Part shown: one piece after another, positions 35,155 to 48,009 of the stretch
Layout: each line of letters starts with the position of its first letter
Numbering within the stretch: position 1 is the stretch's first letter
Translations under genes and position numbers: made by a program
The notes under the pieces: model-generated
Database searches by the model: none
Told to the model about the DNA's origin: nothing
What the model saw: only the letters and a program-made list of their open reading frames with translations
DNA from: Serilophus lunatus
Taxonomy: Eukaryota; Chordata; Aves; Passeriformes; Eurylaimidae
NCBI GenBank assembly: GCA_013399895.1
Contig: VXBA01002404.1
Coordinates: 16,748 to 80,747 of the forward strand
Length of the DNA stretch: 64,000 bases
Direction of reading: 5' to 3'

Positions 35155-37870
35155 AATCTTGTTTTCATTTTTCAGAGAACAATTTAGCATACCCTAAATA
35201 TAGGATTATAGCTGTTGCTATATGAGATTCCTTGAATCATCCTAAGAAAAACAAAGAAGATACACATTGAGCATTCTGTAAAAGATCTTAAGAATTAATA
35301 TACTGTTTAACAAAGAGATGATTCATTTACTACACCTCTGTTTTTTATTTCTGTATGCATGTTCACTTCTGGGAGTTTCATATGACAAGGTGGTATCTCA
35401 TTTGTTATATAGTATTAAGTATCACTAAAAAAACCCCAAACACCTATTAACAAATGTTTAAGTGACTTTTTTCAGATTTCCAGCTGCAGTATGTTCTCAC
35501 TCAGACAGTGCATATAAAGCAGTTTAATTTTATAAAAGACAAAATTCTAAGAAAGGAAAATATAGTTCTTCCTGCAGTTTATTGTCAAGGTGGCCAGTGT
35601 TCTTGTTTGTCACTGAAGTTGGAAACATTGGTACTGATCTCTGTGTAAAATGTGCACAAGGCAAGAGACAACAGAAACATATCTCTGGCAGCAACTTGAT
35701 GTTCAAAGATGAAAAAGAAACCTAATGCTTAGACAAGATAATGTTTTGACATTCATTCCTTATGGTAGTCCTAGATGACACATAACAGTTTCTCACGTGT
35801 AAAGCTAGTGCTGAAGAGCAGGGATGGCTGAAGTGTGAACGGTGGACCAAAACTAGCCCATAAAGCAGTTTTAGGCATTCTCTGAGAATGCTGCTGACCA
35901 ACAAGTCAGATCACACTATTAGCTCATATTTATTGGAAAATAAGAGCATTCCTCCTTCTGCTTCTGAAGGTTGTCTGGGAAGACTTACATAAAGCAAAAG
36001 GACTAATAATAAAGAAAGAAATCAGACAGAAACTGTCTGATTGGCCCAAACCTTAGCTCATATTTTTGTTGCTGCTCAACCCAAAAGAGGGGACCTGGCT
36101 GAGAAAGAGAAAGAACATCTCAGTTTGCCTCCTGTGCAGAATCTGAAGTAGGAGGGAAGGAAATGCCAGTGTCTCCACACAGAGATAGCTTCTCCATACC
36201 TGCATTTAACATTTGTCTTAGCCTATAAAGCACAAGGGCCAGCCTTGTAATATTTAGGGAAGTCAAGAGTGTTCACCTCCTCTAGCCACCCTGGCCCAAA
36301 ACCTCTCCTGCCTGGCTTCTGGGGACCAGACCAGTATCCCAGAGACCTGGAGTCTCTGGCCAGGCTGAAGAATTTGGTTTCTACTGTCCCTTTTGCAGAT
36401 TCAGCCAGCAGTGAAACTGAACACATAATCCAGACACTCAGAGGACACGGACACAGCAGATCACACAGAGAGTCACAGACAAGATGTTGCCCACAGCAGA
36501 CCCCACACTCAGGACTCACACCAGACACAGGCATACACAAACACATCCCCTCCTCCTCTTAGGTTGGCAAAGGCAGAAGGTCACTTGTGCAGCACACACA
36601 CCACACCATCCCCAGGCAACAGCAGAATTATTGCCTTCTTGATTTGAGGTATGCACCTCATTCCAAAGTTTTATTTCTCAGTGCCTTTGGTTAGCTCATC
36701 CTAGTAAAAATATAACCCATTAAAAAAGTTTCTCTGTGAGACCGAGTGGTGTTTTTTTTTGTTTGGGACCAATAGTCCAGTGATTATAAAGGGCAATAAG
36801 AAGATTAAAGCTAAGATTAAAGAGTAAAAAAATGTGATAATAAAAATAGCACATATGTCATCTGCAGCATCACACAGTACAGCTGATTTATGGTATGATT
36901 TTGAAAGTCAGAACAAGGCTCAACTGTATTCACCTAAACTTTTTCTCCTACACAGAGTAATAGAGAAAATCAATCCAGTATACTGCTCTTTCAGTAGACT
37001 TAATATAAAGTGAATTGATAGTAATTAAACTTTAACTTTCTAAATTGTCATTGTGCTATGATCTCGCTTTTTTGCTACCACCTATGAATTACATTACACT
37101 GAATTATTAAAAGTATAAAGGAGGAAGAATTGAGATTAGAATATCAAAGTACAACAGCAGTAAACAAGTAGGGCTCTGCTTTCAAAGAAGTTTTTATCCT
37201 ACAAGAGCAGTAAAGAAGAGTGCATGATGTTTTGCTGACAGCAGAGAACAAAGTTATGCAGGATTAAAATATTTCAAATGTATGCTAACAAGACAGATCC
37301 CCTTCTGGACTGCATAGCAGAACCAGATGAAGGACTTCAGACATGAAATCATGAGTTACTACAGAAGAACCTAAAAGCCAGCTTTAGTCATTAATGTACT
37401 AGTAGACTCACATCCCATAACTAGCATCCTAGATCACATAATTAATGCATTTGAAAGCTTCCTATACTTTGCCATGCTCAATATCTCATGTTGTCCTTTG
37501 CCCACACTTTTTTATACGTAATGCTCAAGTTAATTGTCCAGTTTTCTTACACTCCCTTTATTGTCAGTAGGAAAAGGCAAGCTTCTATAGAGCAGTTTGT
37601 AAGAGGAGCCTAAATGAAAGAGGTCCAGATTTCCTTTGAGGAGATTAATTTACCCTGGCAGAGGCCCGTGAAAATGTTTCTAATTTAAGTGTCTAAAATT
37701 GGAGAGCTCAATCCCAGCTAGTCTGGCCTAAAACACCTATACATTGCTTATTTTTTTAAAATAATGAAAGGCAGATTTCACTTTCAGTCTCTCTGCTCAT
37801 AGAGGAAGTTTTTCACTGAGAAGGAAGCAATTGTCTTTGAATCACAGTGAAATAACCTGGTCTCTAACAG
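35155..37870. other. No confident gene; CA-rich patch at 36.4-36.6 kb
   Basis: Mostly AT-rich. At 36290-36620 the sequence becomes GC- and CA-rich, with a 97-codon plus frame at 36269-36562 and an acceptor-like 'tgtcccttttgcag' within it near 36390-36403. I do not recognise the peptide, and an overlapping minus frame of similar length argues for compositional openness. Confidence 0.45.
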
Positions 37871-38019
37871 GGCAGAGCCAGGAGCTGGCTCATTTCTCCT
37901 TCAGCTGCCCAGAAGAATTCATCCAGAAGCTGATAGACCAAGGCTTGCAATCTGATATGAAAAGATTTGGACAGAAAGAGCTGATTGAAACTGAATGCTG
38001 GCCACAAAAGCATGGCAAG
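37871..38019 (+). other. Possible 149-bp exon (unassigned)
   Basis: Bounded by an acceptor-like 'ggtctctaacag' and a donor-like 'aaggtttgt'. The frame reads QSQELAHFSFSCPEEFIQKL and continues IDQGLQSDMKRFGQKELIET through ECWPQKHGK, entering in phase 1 and leaving in phase 0. It is purine-rich with GAA-type triplets, as exons often are, unlike its surroundings. The polypyrimidine tract is weak and I do not recognise the peptide. It may be an exon of a gene extending beyond the window, a retropseudogene piece or chance. Confidence 0.25.
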
Positions 38020-38800
38020 GTTTGTATGAATAGACTGTGAGCAAGTGATGTGTGAGAGTGTGTGTGTGTGTGTATAACAAATTTTTCAGCAGTAGGACTG
38101 AATGTTAAAATCATGCCAAAAGATGCAGTGCTAACCTCACCAAGAGGAAAACAAGAGGTCTGTCAAGAAAGAGAAGAGCTACTTTAAACTGGAGGTGTCA
38201 GGATGAATAAACCACTTTCCTTTCTCTCCTCTGTTTGCAACCCCATAGTGTAGAATTCATTGTTACTGAGGGCCACCAGTGCCAAAAATCTAGGTAGGTT
38301 CAAAACTGACAGGACAAAAACATGGAGGGGGGAAAAAATCACTAAGAGCTGTTAGACACAAAGACACCCCTTGATCAATAGGTCCATCCATCAGGTACAA
38401 CTGGAAGTTGGGAGAATATTCTGGATAATATCAGATGCTGACTTTCTTCATATACTGTTGGTATATAGGCTACTGTTGCTTAGCAGATATTCACACTGAC
38501 ACAGGTGGGACACATTTTTTCTTTCTCGTCGTAGTCATAAATACTCTTAACAGACTGGGGGTTCTCCCTGACTTCCTGGAAAATCTATCACTGTCTCTCT
38601 CTAGAGTGAACTTAGATAAGCATGGTGGGAAAATAGGAACGTTTGAAAGAAAAATCTTGCTTGATTGAGGCTTTCTAAAGAGAATAGAAAGGTGAAACAT
38701 TTGTTTCCTTCCATAAACACAGAATAGGTAGAAAGAAAAATCCAGCAATAAACAGAAAGAGATTTAGTCTGTATATGCTATGCTGACTTTTTATGATCTG

Positions 38801-38824
38801 TTTGGAGATATAAATATCTCCAAA
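38801..38824. repeat. Perfect 10-bp inverted repeat
   Basis: 'tttggagata' and 'tatctccaaa' are exact reverse complements separated by 4 bp, so the strand can form a short hairpin. No T run follows that would suggest a terminator, and nothing points to a function. Confidence 0.8.
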
Positions 38825-41800
38825 TTCAGGACTACCTACCTAACTTGTTCTATTTCCTATTAAGTCATGTTCTTCATTGGGTCATATAAATGCATCAAGA
38901 AGTAAAAACTCAGTCCAAAGAATTTGGAATCAAAATTCCTAAAGCATTCCCTCATCTGTTAACCTTAAGCTGTTCTAACCTTTCTTACAAAGCAGCTCAA
39001 CAAAACATAAGCAAATCCCTTCATCCTTCTCTATTCGGCAAGCATTCTACTATCATGTGCATTTTAGAGATTTGCAAAGCAAAGATGATTGGTTGAATCA
39101 GGGTTCAAGCAAACACACTTCCTTATAAACTAGAGTTTTACATAAGCTTTGAGATATAGAGAAGAGAGGTACCATGGCTATAATATTCAATTCTGTCTTG
39201 TGACACAGGCCACAGACGCTAAATCCTGATTTTAGTCCAGTGACTGTGGTTAAGTAACTGCATATCTAAAGGATTTAGCAAGGAAAAGTTAAAAAGGAAA
39301 TGGGCCAAAATACTAAACTTTTCAAAGCCACTGGAAAATGACAGTTCTTATAGACATAGAAGACAACATACATCAACAAAGTAGTCTAGAGTATTAGAGA
39401 AAACAAAACTGGAGAGTTGTAAAAATAATTCAGTCTTATGTGTTTAATCAGACAGAAAATAATAAAGTACACTGAGAGACCTAGATATTTCATCTTAAAT
39501 TATAAACCTTAATTGGAAATGTTAGTTTACTTCCAAAGGCAACCAGGATACCCAAAGCATCTGGTTGCTTTGAATAATGCATGGAGAGGGAAAAAATTAT
39601 TTTTAACTTCCTTAAAAAAATCCACCAGAATTTTTGTTAAAGCTCTAGATTTATTTTCTCAGTTCAGAAAAATAGAAATGCCTTGAGAGACATATTCTTA
39701 TACTAAAGCAATACATATTAAACAATTCATTATGGTTTTATTCAGAAGATATTGATGTGACAATTAACTAAAAGAAACTATAAACACCTGTTTATTAGAG
39801 GGTTAAGGGATCTAAAAGTTGATATTATGACACCACTTTTAATCAAGATTCATTTTAATAAAAGTCTGATATCACAAATACGTTCTTATGCATTCTGAGT
39901 AGTCCTATCTGCTCCAATGAGAATACTTACAAAGAATAAAACCAAGCAGTTATGTAAGACTCTCTGTAGGATTAGAGTTTAATACATCTGGGAAAAATAA
40001 TTTAACTATTAGCCTCTGGGTGAAAGGATGCTGAAATGCACTGATCCCAAAAGAGACCTTAACATTTTAATTGGGAATAAATTAGATTACTACATAATAT
40101 GGCAGGAAAACAATAAAAGGTAATGCAATTCTGATTGAGGTATCATGTCACAGAAATAAGGAGAAAATAATCCTCTCTGTTTTAGGCAGATAAAAAAATA
40201 GTAGCTATAATTAGGGGGAAAATCCCACAATATAATTATGTTATTCAAAATGAAAACATTGAATGATTATTAGAAAAATGTTCTGATAAGGGGAAGTATT
40301 ACACTGTGGCATAATAATTTGGAGGAAAGAATAAAAAGCAGAGCAGCTCTTAGGAATTTTAAATGCCATCAGACAATGTTAGAAAAAGTACTTCCAGGAC
40401 AAGCCTTCATTGGCTAGAATGTTACATAGCTTCCTTTTCATATTTCAATCACCTGTCATTCCATGAGATTCCCAGCTGTGAGAATAGCACTGTAGACTCT
40501 GCACCAGACTTAGATGCAGTGGCTCGCACAAGATATAGACAACAGTCTCAGTGTATTCCCTCTCTGTGGGCAGGACACCGAATAAGTTTAATGGCTGAGT
40601 CTAACTGTGCTGAAATATGTCTGAAATATAGCTAAATATAACCCAATAACTACAATTACTTATATTAATCATAATTTAATATACCTAAATGAACACTGTA
40701 AGCTTGTGTCTCAATCTAGCATCCTTTTCCCCCCCATTCAAAGACAGATGTCCTTTGTGGTAACTGTCAGTGTTTTTGTTTTGTTTGGGATTTTTTTTCT
40801 TTTGTTTAATTAAAGAAGATCATGACTTCTTAGTTAATAATTTTATTGGGCAGGAACATGCTAGGAAGAAAGCTGTGACTAGAAAAATGCAAGGTTGAAG
40901 GAAGAGGAAACTATCTCAGCAGAGGCAGTTACACACACAGACTGTGAAGCACAGAGCACAGTACCATACTTGCCAAGCTAACCACCTTTTGGCAAGAGGT
41001 GGGCTCTCTTGGTGCAGCACCTGGCACTTGTGAAACTGTGGCACAGTTCACTCACATGAGCTATTGTAAACATTTCTGCCCTTTGAAGTGGTGGTAACCA
41101 GTGTATCACAGGAATAAGTAGGAAATTATGGTTTTGACTTCCCATGCAAGGTAATTATTCCTATAAAGAGAGACTTCATTTGGAAAACATGCTGTCTTCA
41201 GACCTGTGGTTTTGCAATAGGGGAAAGGGGTATTCCTATGGGTGCCCCAAAGGAATCCACCACAAGGAAAATACATGATACAAACAATGGCATTCTGGAA
41301 GGTAACAAGGCAGGACATTTGAGAGGGCTGGGCATGGTAGTGCTGAAAAAAGGAACAGGATCATGAACTCGGGCCATACTAAGGCTGTTCTCATTTGGAT
41401 CTGTACCCCTGCACCTGACAAAACTTTCTTTACATCTTATTTTTCCTGGTTCATATGTTTTTGCTTAATAAACTAGATAACTTTGTTAGATCATTTAACA
41501 AGCCCTACACAGAGCAGGTAGCGTGCGTAGAATCATTGCAGATAAGATTTAGAAGATCTTTAAAATTATACGAATTCACATCACATGCAAAGAATTTCTA
41601 CAGCACTACAGTAAATAAAAAGACAGAGCTAATAGAACCATCTGCATTGTGAACACAGTAAGTTTTTTACGTCTCTACAAAGGTCAGATCAATCTATCTA
41701 CAAAACCTAGAAGAGGCAGTCTTCAGCAGTCCTTCGATCAGGTACCTTCTCTTTACCCGGTAATAAGACTGTCCGCATGGAGGCAGAAGAAGAGAAGTAT

Positions 41801-44540
41801 ATCTGTATTTCGAAAGGAAAAGTAATTCAACTTTTTTCTGCTTAATAGGAATGTATGCTGCATCTAGGCATGAGAAACATGTGAACTAGATCCTACAATT
41901 TAGTATACAGCCTCCCGTCCCATCCCCACACCCCTCATAAATGAAACCCAGCTAGTCATTTCTCTAACTACGGTAATAATTTGTAATAGTAAAATGGTCA
42001 CTGCTGTACTATCACACATAAAGAAGCAGAAGTTTTGCTTGTTGTATTGTAAAAAAAAAAAAAAAGGCAGCTTAATAAAGTGAGTCCCCCTATTCTTTAT
42101 GTTTTATGACTTGTGATTCTTCTGCTTGTCAGCTCGTTTCAGTCTCCTCTTTCTATGAAGATAGCTTGTGAGGCAATCTTAAGGAAAGTCTCTAAGGATT
42201 ATAAAGAAATGTTAGTGGATATATGAACAAATCTCTCTTTACAAGCAGGAGGTTTAAACCTGCTTGGCAGTAATAGATCCTTGCACATAAGTTTTTCTTG
42301 TTTAAATTAAAAAAGAGTCTCGCTTGGTCAGACTGGATTTCTCTCTTAAAAACTGCCAAACACCATAGCTTAATAGATGCAAGCTTGCTGCACTCTGTGG
42401 CCCCATCTCCAGCCAGTAGTGAGGTTGAGTAGTCATTCCCAGTAAGCCCAAATGCATCTTATATAGCGTACATGCAGAGATACATCCATATTCATACACA
42501 TCACACAGAACACTGACAGAAAACACACACAGAATGAATGGGGAGTTCACCCACACAGACAGTAAAAATAGGGTTTCATAAAAGATATGGCAAACTGTGA
42601 TAATTAAACACAAGTCTCAGTCAGACAAGTGTACTGACAAGCAAATTGAATGCACTCAACAGGGTCCTTATATTTTCCCACGGCAATCCTCCCCAGTCCA
42701 TGTGTAAGCCTCACAAATGGCCACAATTCTGTCAAAATACTCCATGAAAACTTTTGTACAAACATTAAAATGCTCTTCCAGCTGCATTCCATGATGGGTC
42801 CTATTAGCCCTTTGGGCAGTAGCACTCAACTATAAAATAAAGGATAACATTTGCTAAGCCTTACATACCTTCCTCTTGTGTAGGTGAAATCTATTCAATA
42901 ACTTTTTTTAAAGACACATAATACAGTAACTAGTATCAGCAAGTTAAAAAAAAAGGTTCTGGATTTGCCTACACACAAATAATTATATTAATATTACCAA
43001 TCCTTCATGAGATGGATGAAAATGGCTCAAAAGTACATATTAAAATATCCACTGCAAAGAGTTAAACAATTTCCCCACTGAGGTCTAACTACAGATGCTT
43101 CGCCATCCAGACATAAGGATTGAATGTTTGCATTAGCTACAGAGAAATTGGCAGAGAAACATTCTGTAGCAGACCATAATCTTCCCACCTTTTTGCAGAA
43201 ACTATCTTAAAATGTGGAATAATCATTAAACATCCTCTTGTGAACATCGTATTTAATTGAACTGAAGCAGATGTTTAATAGGTTGTTTTACATGGAGCTA
43301 GTTCTTTACACCCAAATGGTGGGACAAGATTTTCTCCAAGAAAGAATAATATGTAGGCCTTTTCAAATGGAACTTCGTTTGCTTAAAAACATGAGGCTGA
43401 TCTGAATCTGCAGGCAGTACAGAATTCTGCATTCTAGTTTGAGTGAACTCACTACTTGGGAGTTCTTCTTTTAAATTCATTACTCAGTAAAACTGCTGGA
43501 TTTTGATGTAAGATTTTTACTTTCATCTATAAAACTCTTAAGTCATTGCCTTCAAGTGATGATATGAAAGACAGCTGACAGCCGCAGCAGAGAGGAAAGA
43601 GTCTTTATCTTGATCCCCCTTACTGTTATCAGGACATCCTCTGGCAAATAACCTCCGTGTTTTTTTGGACCCATTCACCTTTAAGCTCTTCCTTTCTCCA
43701 GCAAACAGATTTGTGTTTGCTTTCAGACATGTAGAAGAGACCACCACTTCTCAGGCTATTTCTCTAGAGGAGATTGCAGTGATTAACTTCACAGCCTCTG
43801 TCTTTCTTTCTCCTTAACCCATGAGATTGAATATATTAGATAGATAATAACCAAACTTCATGCTGTAAACCAGGAAGAGGGAGATTTTATACCCATGGCT
43901 ACCTGAACCATTCGTGCTGGGTACTCAGGAAAATGAGGCCATTTAGCTTTGAATGCACCATGAGCACAAATTATTAGTGCTCAATCTCTAGTTTTCTCTC
44001 TTTATTTTCCTAAAAGCTGACCATTCTTCCAGCTTCCTTATTCCAGTCCTCCTAGGAAGTCATTCTTCAAGTCCGTCACATGAAATTCATCAAACACATA
44101 CTAGGCTCTTGATCCTGATCAGCTTAAAATTCCAGATCTTTCAGGATCGGCTACATGTAGATAAAGCAATAATAGAGGACATGATTTTTTTTAAAGTTGC
44201 TAAAAGTTAACATTAAGGAAAATTATTTCATATGAGAATTTGAAGATTAAAGCATAAAAGTTCGCATACAGTCCTCAAATATAAGCTTACCAAATGCTGT
44301 ATTACTAATATGTACAGAAAATATAAAACTACCTCTTTATTTTGAGGTGATAAAGGTCAAGTGTCTTGAGAATTTTCAAAGCAATGTTGTTTCTCAAATA
44401 GTAAAAAAGTTCTCATTTCTATTTTAAATTTTTACACCTTCGATTTCAACAGATTTAAATTTTTCTCATTAAAAGATTTGAAAAATAATTTTTTTCAGGA
44501 CAACTGACCATAATATAAAAGGCAAAAATATACACTTCTA

Positions 44541-44670
44541 GATGTGTGTGTGTATAAATATAAATATACAGAGTTATTTAGAAAATAAACACTTGTGTGT
44601 GCGCATATATGTATTCACACATAACTCTATGCACACTTACATATGTGTATGTGTGTACGCACACAAGGTT
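44541..44670. repeat. Alternating TG/CA/TA-rich patch with imperfect inverted arms
   Basis: Short (TG)n and (TA)n runs alternate through this stretch. 'cttgtgtgtgcgcata' near 44592 and 'gtacgcacacaag' near 44656 are near reverse complements, so the patch could fold back or adopt Z-form DNA. It is most simply an interrupted microsatellite. Confidence 0.6.
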
Positions 44671-47097
44671 TTCTATGCTTCGTATAATTTACCATTTACT
44701 TTTCCTTTATGGAAAGAATCTATCAAATGATACTCCATGAAGCTGAGTTATGAAACAACTTCTTTAAAGTGAATAAGTGAATCCTCAGCTATTGAAACAA
44801 TAAAATTCTAATAGTTTCACGGAAAAATCCTAAATCACTTTCATTGCCACAAAGGAAGTTTTAATATACTATGACTTTCTATGGACTTGCAATCGAGAAG
44901 TATATAGTACTGTCTTTTCCATAGGCAGCTAACAAAAATTAATCCAGAGTATCCGTTGATTTCATATTCTTTTCCAGACATTGTAGATGGAAGATGACAT
45001 CCATGGAGGAACTGCATTTACTGTTAGACTATAGATGATAGCTTCCAGCAAGGTACACCATGGCTCTGTAACTCCAGAAAGCAAGATATAAGGGAACACA
45101 GCTTCTCTTTCTGCCCAGCAAATCTGTCAGCGTTTCATTCTGCAGACAGCTTAATCAGAGAAAATCACAGTTCCTTCCTAGCACCCTCAGTCGCTATTTT
45201 TATTCTTTTTCAATTCTTAAGACATCTTGCTCGCATAAGTTCAGAAAAGCCTTTAGAGACCTCTGATACTCCCAGAATTATAGCTTGAGAATCATTGCTT
45301 CCAACTGCAATTCTTTCCTTGGCACTCTGCTCACATAATGTTCTGAAGTGCATTGTGTCATTTGGAGGGTAAAGCACAAAACTGAGTGACAAAAAGGATT
45401 AGGAAAAAAAGGAGGAGATGTGACTTTGAGGTAGGAAGTTGAGAAGTAAGAGGAACAGACATACAGATTAAAAGAGCCCTGGTTTTTTTCCCTGCATATC
45501 AGCAAGCTTTCAACAGTAGGAGAGGAAATATTGTCTGATCAGATAGACTATTGCTGAGCAGCTAAGGCAATTTGTGGGAGATGCAAATATGATTCCCATC
45601 AAACGGAGGAAGGATTTTCAGACTAACTGTGAATGCTCTCACATCATTAACACCTCCTTCTTCTGTTCTGCAATATTTTAAAAGGGGGAATATAAGCAGA
45701 AAGTTAAGTGCCTGGAATCCAGTCCTCCTTTGGCAAGTTGTAGGTACCATCAGGCAGAAAACAATTGGTACAAGCTTGCACTTCAATGATGAAATTTCAC
45801 TGCAGTTTTAATATAAAGGATACAGGTTTTTCTTTGCATCTCACCCTTTGGTACTCTCCCAACATGAGCAAATCACAACATTCATCAGAACCCTGCCGTG
45901 AAATGCATAACTTCACGACAGAGCACTAAAAAAACAAGTTCAGGCAATGTTTAAGCCCTTACTTTTCAAGGGCATCCCGCATCAAATAACTTAGCATCCA
46001 CTGAAACTGCCTAAAGTTACTTCACAGCACTTAAATATGTCGCGTGGCAACACAATTGCTCTGTGGCAGCAGACCGGTGTTTTGCCCTTCTGCTGCCATG
46101 ACAGTGCTGGCATTAAAATGTAATCAATACAATTCTGTGTGTGATCTTGACCTAGCTTCAGAAAGGCATATAATTGGATTATCTATTGAATTGTAACCTC
46201 ACAACAACTGCAGATGGGGCCTTTTTGTATCTTACTCAGTCAAGGACAGGTGAAGTATGAGGGCGCATTATTGAAAACAGGAAGTCCTATTAATAAGCCT
46301 ACATTTAATGCATTTCAGTATGACCTGTATCTTCTCAAGTCTAGATTCTTAATCTTTCTGATTTATTAGCAGAGTAACTTTGAGGACATGAATAAAGGAA
46401 AAGAATTAATGGAGATAATCCAGTCTAGGAACTGTCTCCTCTTCCTACTCTCCCATCCCCATCTCCAGGAATCTGAGTTTTTCTGTCTACACAGCCTACA
46501 AAGGACTGAAGAGCTCATTAAACATCAGACAACAAAACTCAGCCATTTAACCTGTGGCACATAAATAAAACTTACAAACTATGTTAGTACTACAGGTTTC
46601 AAACTGTCTTTTGTGACTTTGTTTCACTAGTAGCACCAAACAAAGCACCAAAAGCATTTATCTAAAGTTTACCTTACAACATTGCCAGTCAGATTATTTA
46701 TGAACTATTCCTAGCTCCTTGCCTGGGTACAATACCTGAAGTGGGACCCATGAGTGAAATCTTGCATCTTTATCCAGAATTGCTGTCCTTGTTTAGGGCT
46801 GAGGCAAAACAAAGATCTACTCTCTTTTAAAGGGCAATAGGAACTGCCATACTGTTGCATAGGGACAATGATCTTAACAGTCATACTTGCATGAGCTAAT
46901 TACATAGAACTGGACTTTACCTGAGTGCTTTAATAAATGTGTTTCAAACTAGGAGAAAGGAAATAGCTGTGGAATTACTACAAATATTTAGAAAGAAAAC
47001 CCATGATCAAAGTATTATTCTCCCCTTTACCTCAAGCAGATGAGACAAGAAAAATAAAATGTTTCATAGCACTTGATCTGAAGGGAAAGAAGAGAAG

Positions 47098-47879
47098 TGT
47101 AATGGGCTGACCTCACCTGGACACCAAGTGCCCACTCAGTCACTCTATACCCTCCCTTCCCATCAGGCAGGGGGAAGAGAACAAGATGGAAAACAACTCG
47201 TGGGTTGGGATGAGGCAGTGCCTCTCTGCAGGGAGATGATGGCGGCAACAGCTCAGCCCTCGATAGGATGGGGCAGAGAAGAGTGAGGGCTTGACGCAGG
47301 GAGGCCGATCAGGGCTGTGTGATGCCTGTCACTCAGAAGGGGGATATAAACCCAGGGAAGGCACGTGTTTTGGGAGCGGGTGATTCAGTTTGAGCGGTGA
47401 CCTGCTCCCTGTCGACAGAATAAACATACCTGCGGTTTTTTACGTGGCCTGTGTGTGAGGTCAGTTTCCGTGCATCAAAGCAAAGTGGAAAACAACAAGT
47501 TTTATTCTCTACTTCTCAGCAGCAGCGATGTCCAGCCACATCCTGAGAAGCAGGGCTTCAACACACAGTAGTTTCTCAGGGGACAGCCACTGGAAACAAT
47601 GAATACTCCCCATTCCTGCTCCTCTCCTTAGCTTTTATATCTGAGCTGGCATCATATGATATGGAATAGCCCTTCGGTCAGTTTGGGTCAGCTGGCCTGC
47701 TTGTGTTCCCTCCCAGAATCTTGCTCTCGATTGAGGAAGGAACATCACAGTCCTTATGCTGTGCTCAGCAGTAAACAAAACACTGGTGTGATATCAACAC
47801 CTTTCTCTACCAATACAAAGCACAGCACTGTAAGGGCTTCTATGGGGAAATGAACTCCATCTCAGACAGACCCAATGCA
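47098..47879 (+). mobile_element. Solo LTR, family X copy 2, carrying a nested family Y insert
   Basis: Starts TGTAATGGGCTGACC, ends CAGACCCAATGCA, and is flanked by the identical 5-bp AGAAG (47093-47097 and 47880-47884), a target duplication of the size used by ERVL-type elements. Landmarks shared with copies 1 and 3 are 'tttattctctacttctcag', 'gagaagcagggcttcaacac', 'gtcagtttgggtcagctg', 'gtgctcagcagtaa', 'aagggcttctatgggg' and 'aactccatctcag'. Family Y sequence at 47219-47477 interrupts it, leaving about 520 bp of its own. No retroviral internal genes are present. Confidence 0.85.
47219..47477 (+). mobile_element. LTR-like repeat, family Y copy 2 (nested)
   Basis: Begins TGCCTCTCTGCAG and ends CGTGCATCA, matching the ends of 31232-31499. 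A TATA-like 'gatataaac' lies near 47344 and AATAAA at 47419-47424, then 'catacctgcggtttttt'. It sits inside the family X LTR, replacing a few bases of it, so it inserted after that LTR. The flanks give no clean target duplication, possibly because of a small deletion. Confidence 0.7.
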
Positions 47880-48009
47880 AGAAGCAAGGAAAGGCTTTTC
47901 ATAGACCAAGAGATGACAACTAAATGCGAAACAACTTACCTCTCTTTTGCATCTTTTTTCCTTCTAAAAAGCTTATTAGGGGTGTTAGTTGTACAATGTG
48001 TTACACAAG

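Larger units (their letters stand above)
38020..47097. other. Nine kilobases, nothing recognised
   Basis: AT-rich DNA with short frames only. Small items are a (TG)n run at 38059-38073, a perfect hairpin at 38801-38824, A15 at 42051-42065 and an alternating purine-pyrimidine patch at 44541-44670. Sequence at 46020-46340 has several CpGs and TAAT-type motifs and could be a conserved non-coding element, but only alignment to other species would show that. Confidence 0.45.

Noticed and set aside
31232..47477. Provirus bounded by the two family Y LTRs 16 kb apart
   Set aside because: Although they have the same orientation, the DNA between them holds a CR1, microsatellites and no retroviral genes, and the right copy is nested inside another LTR.
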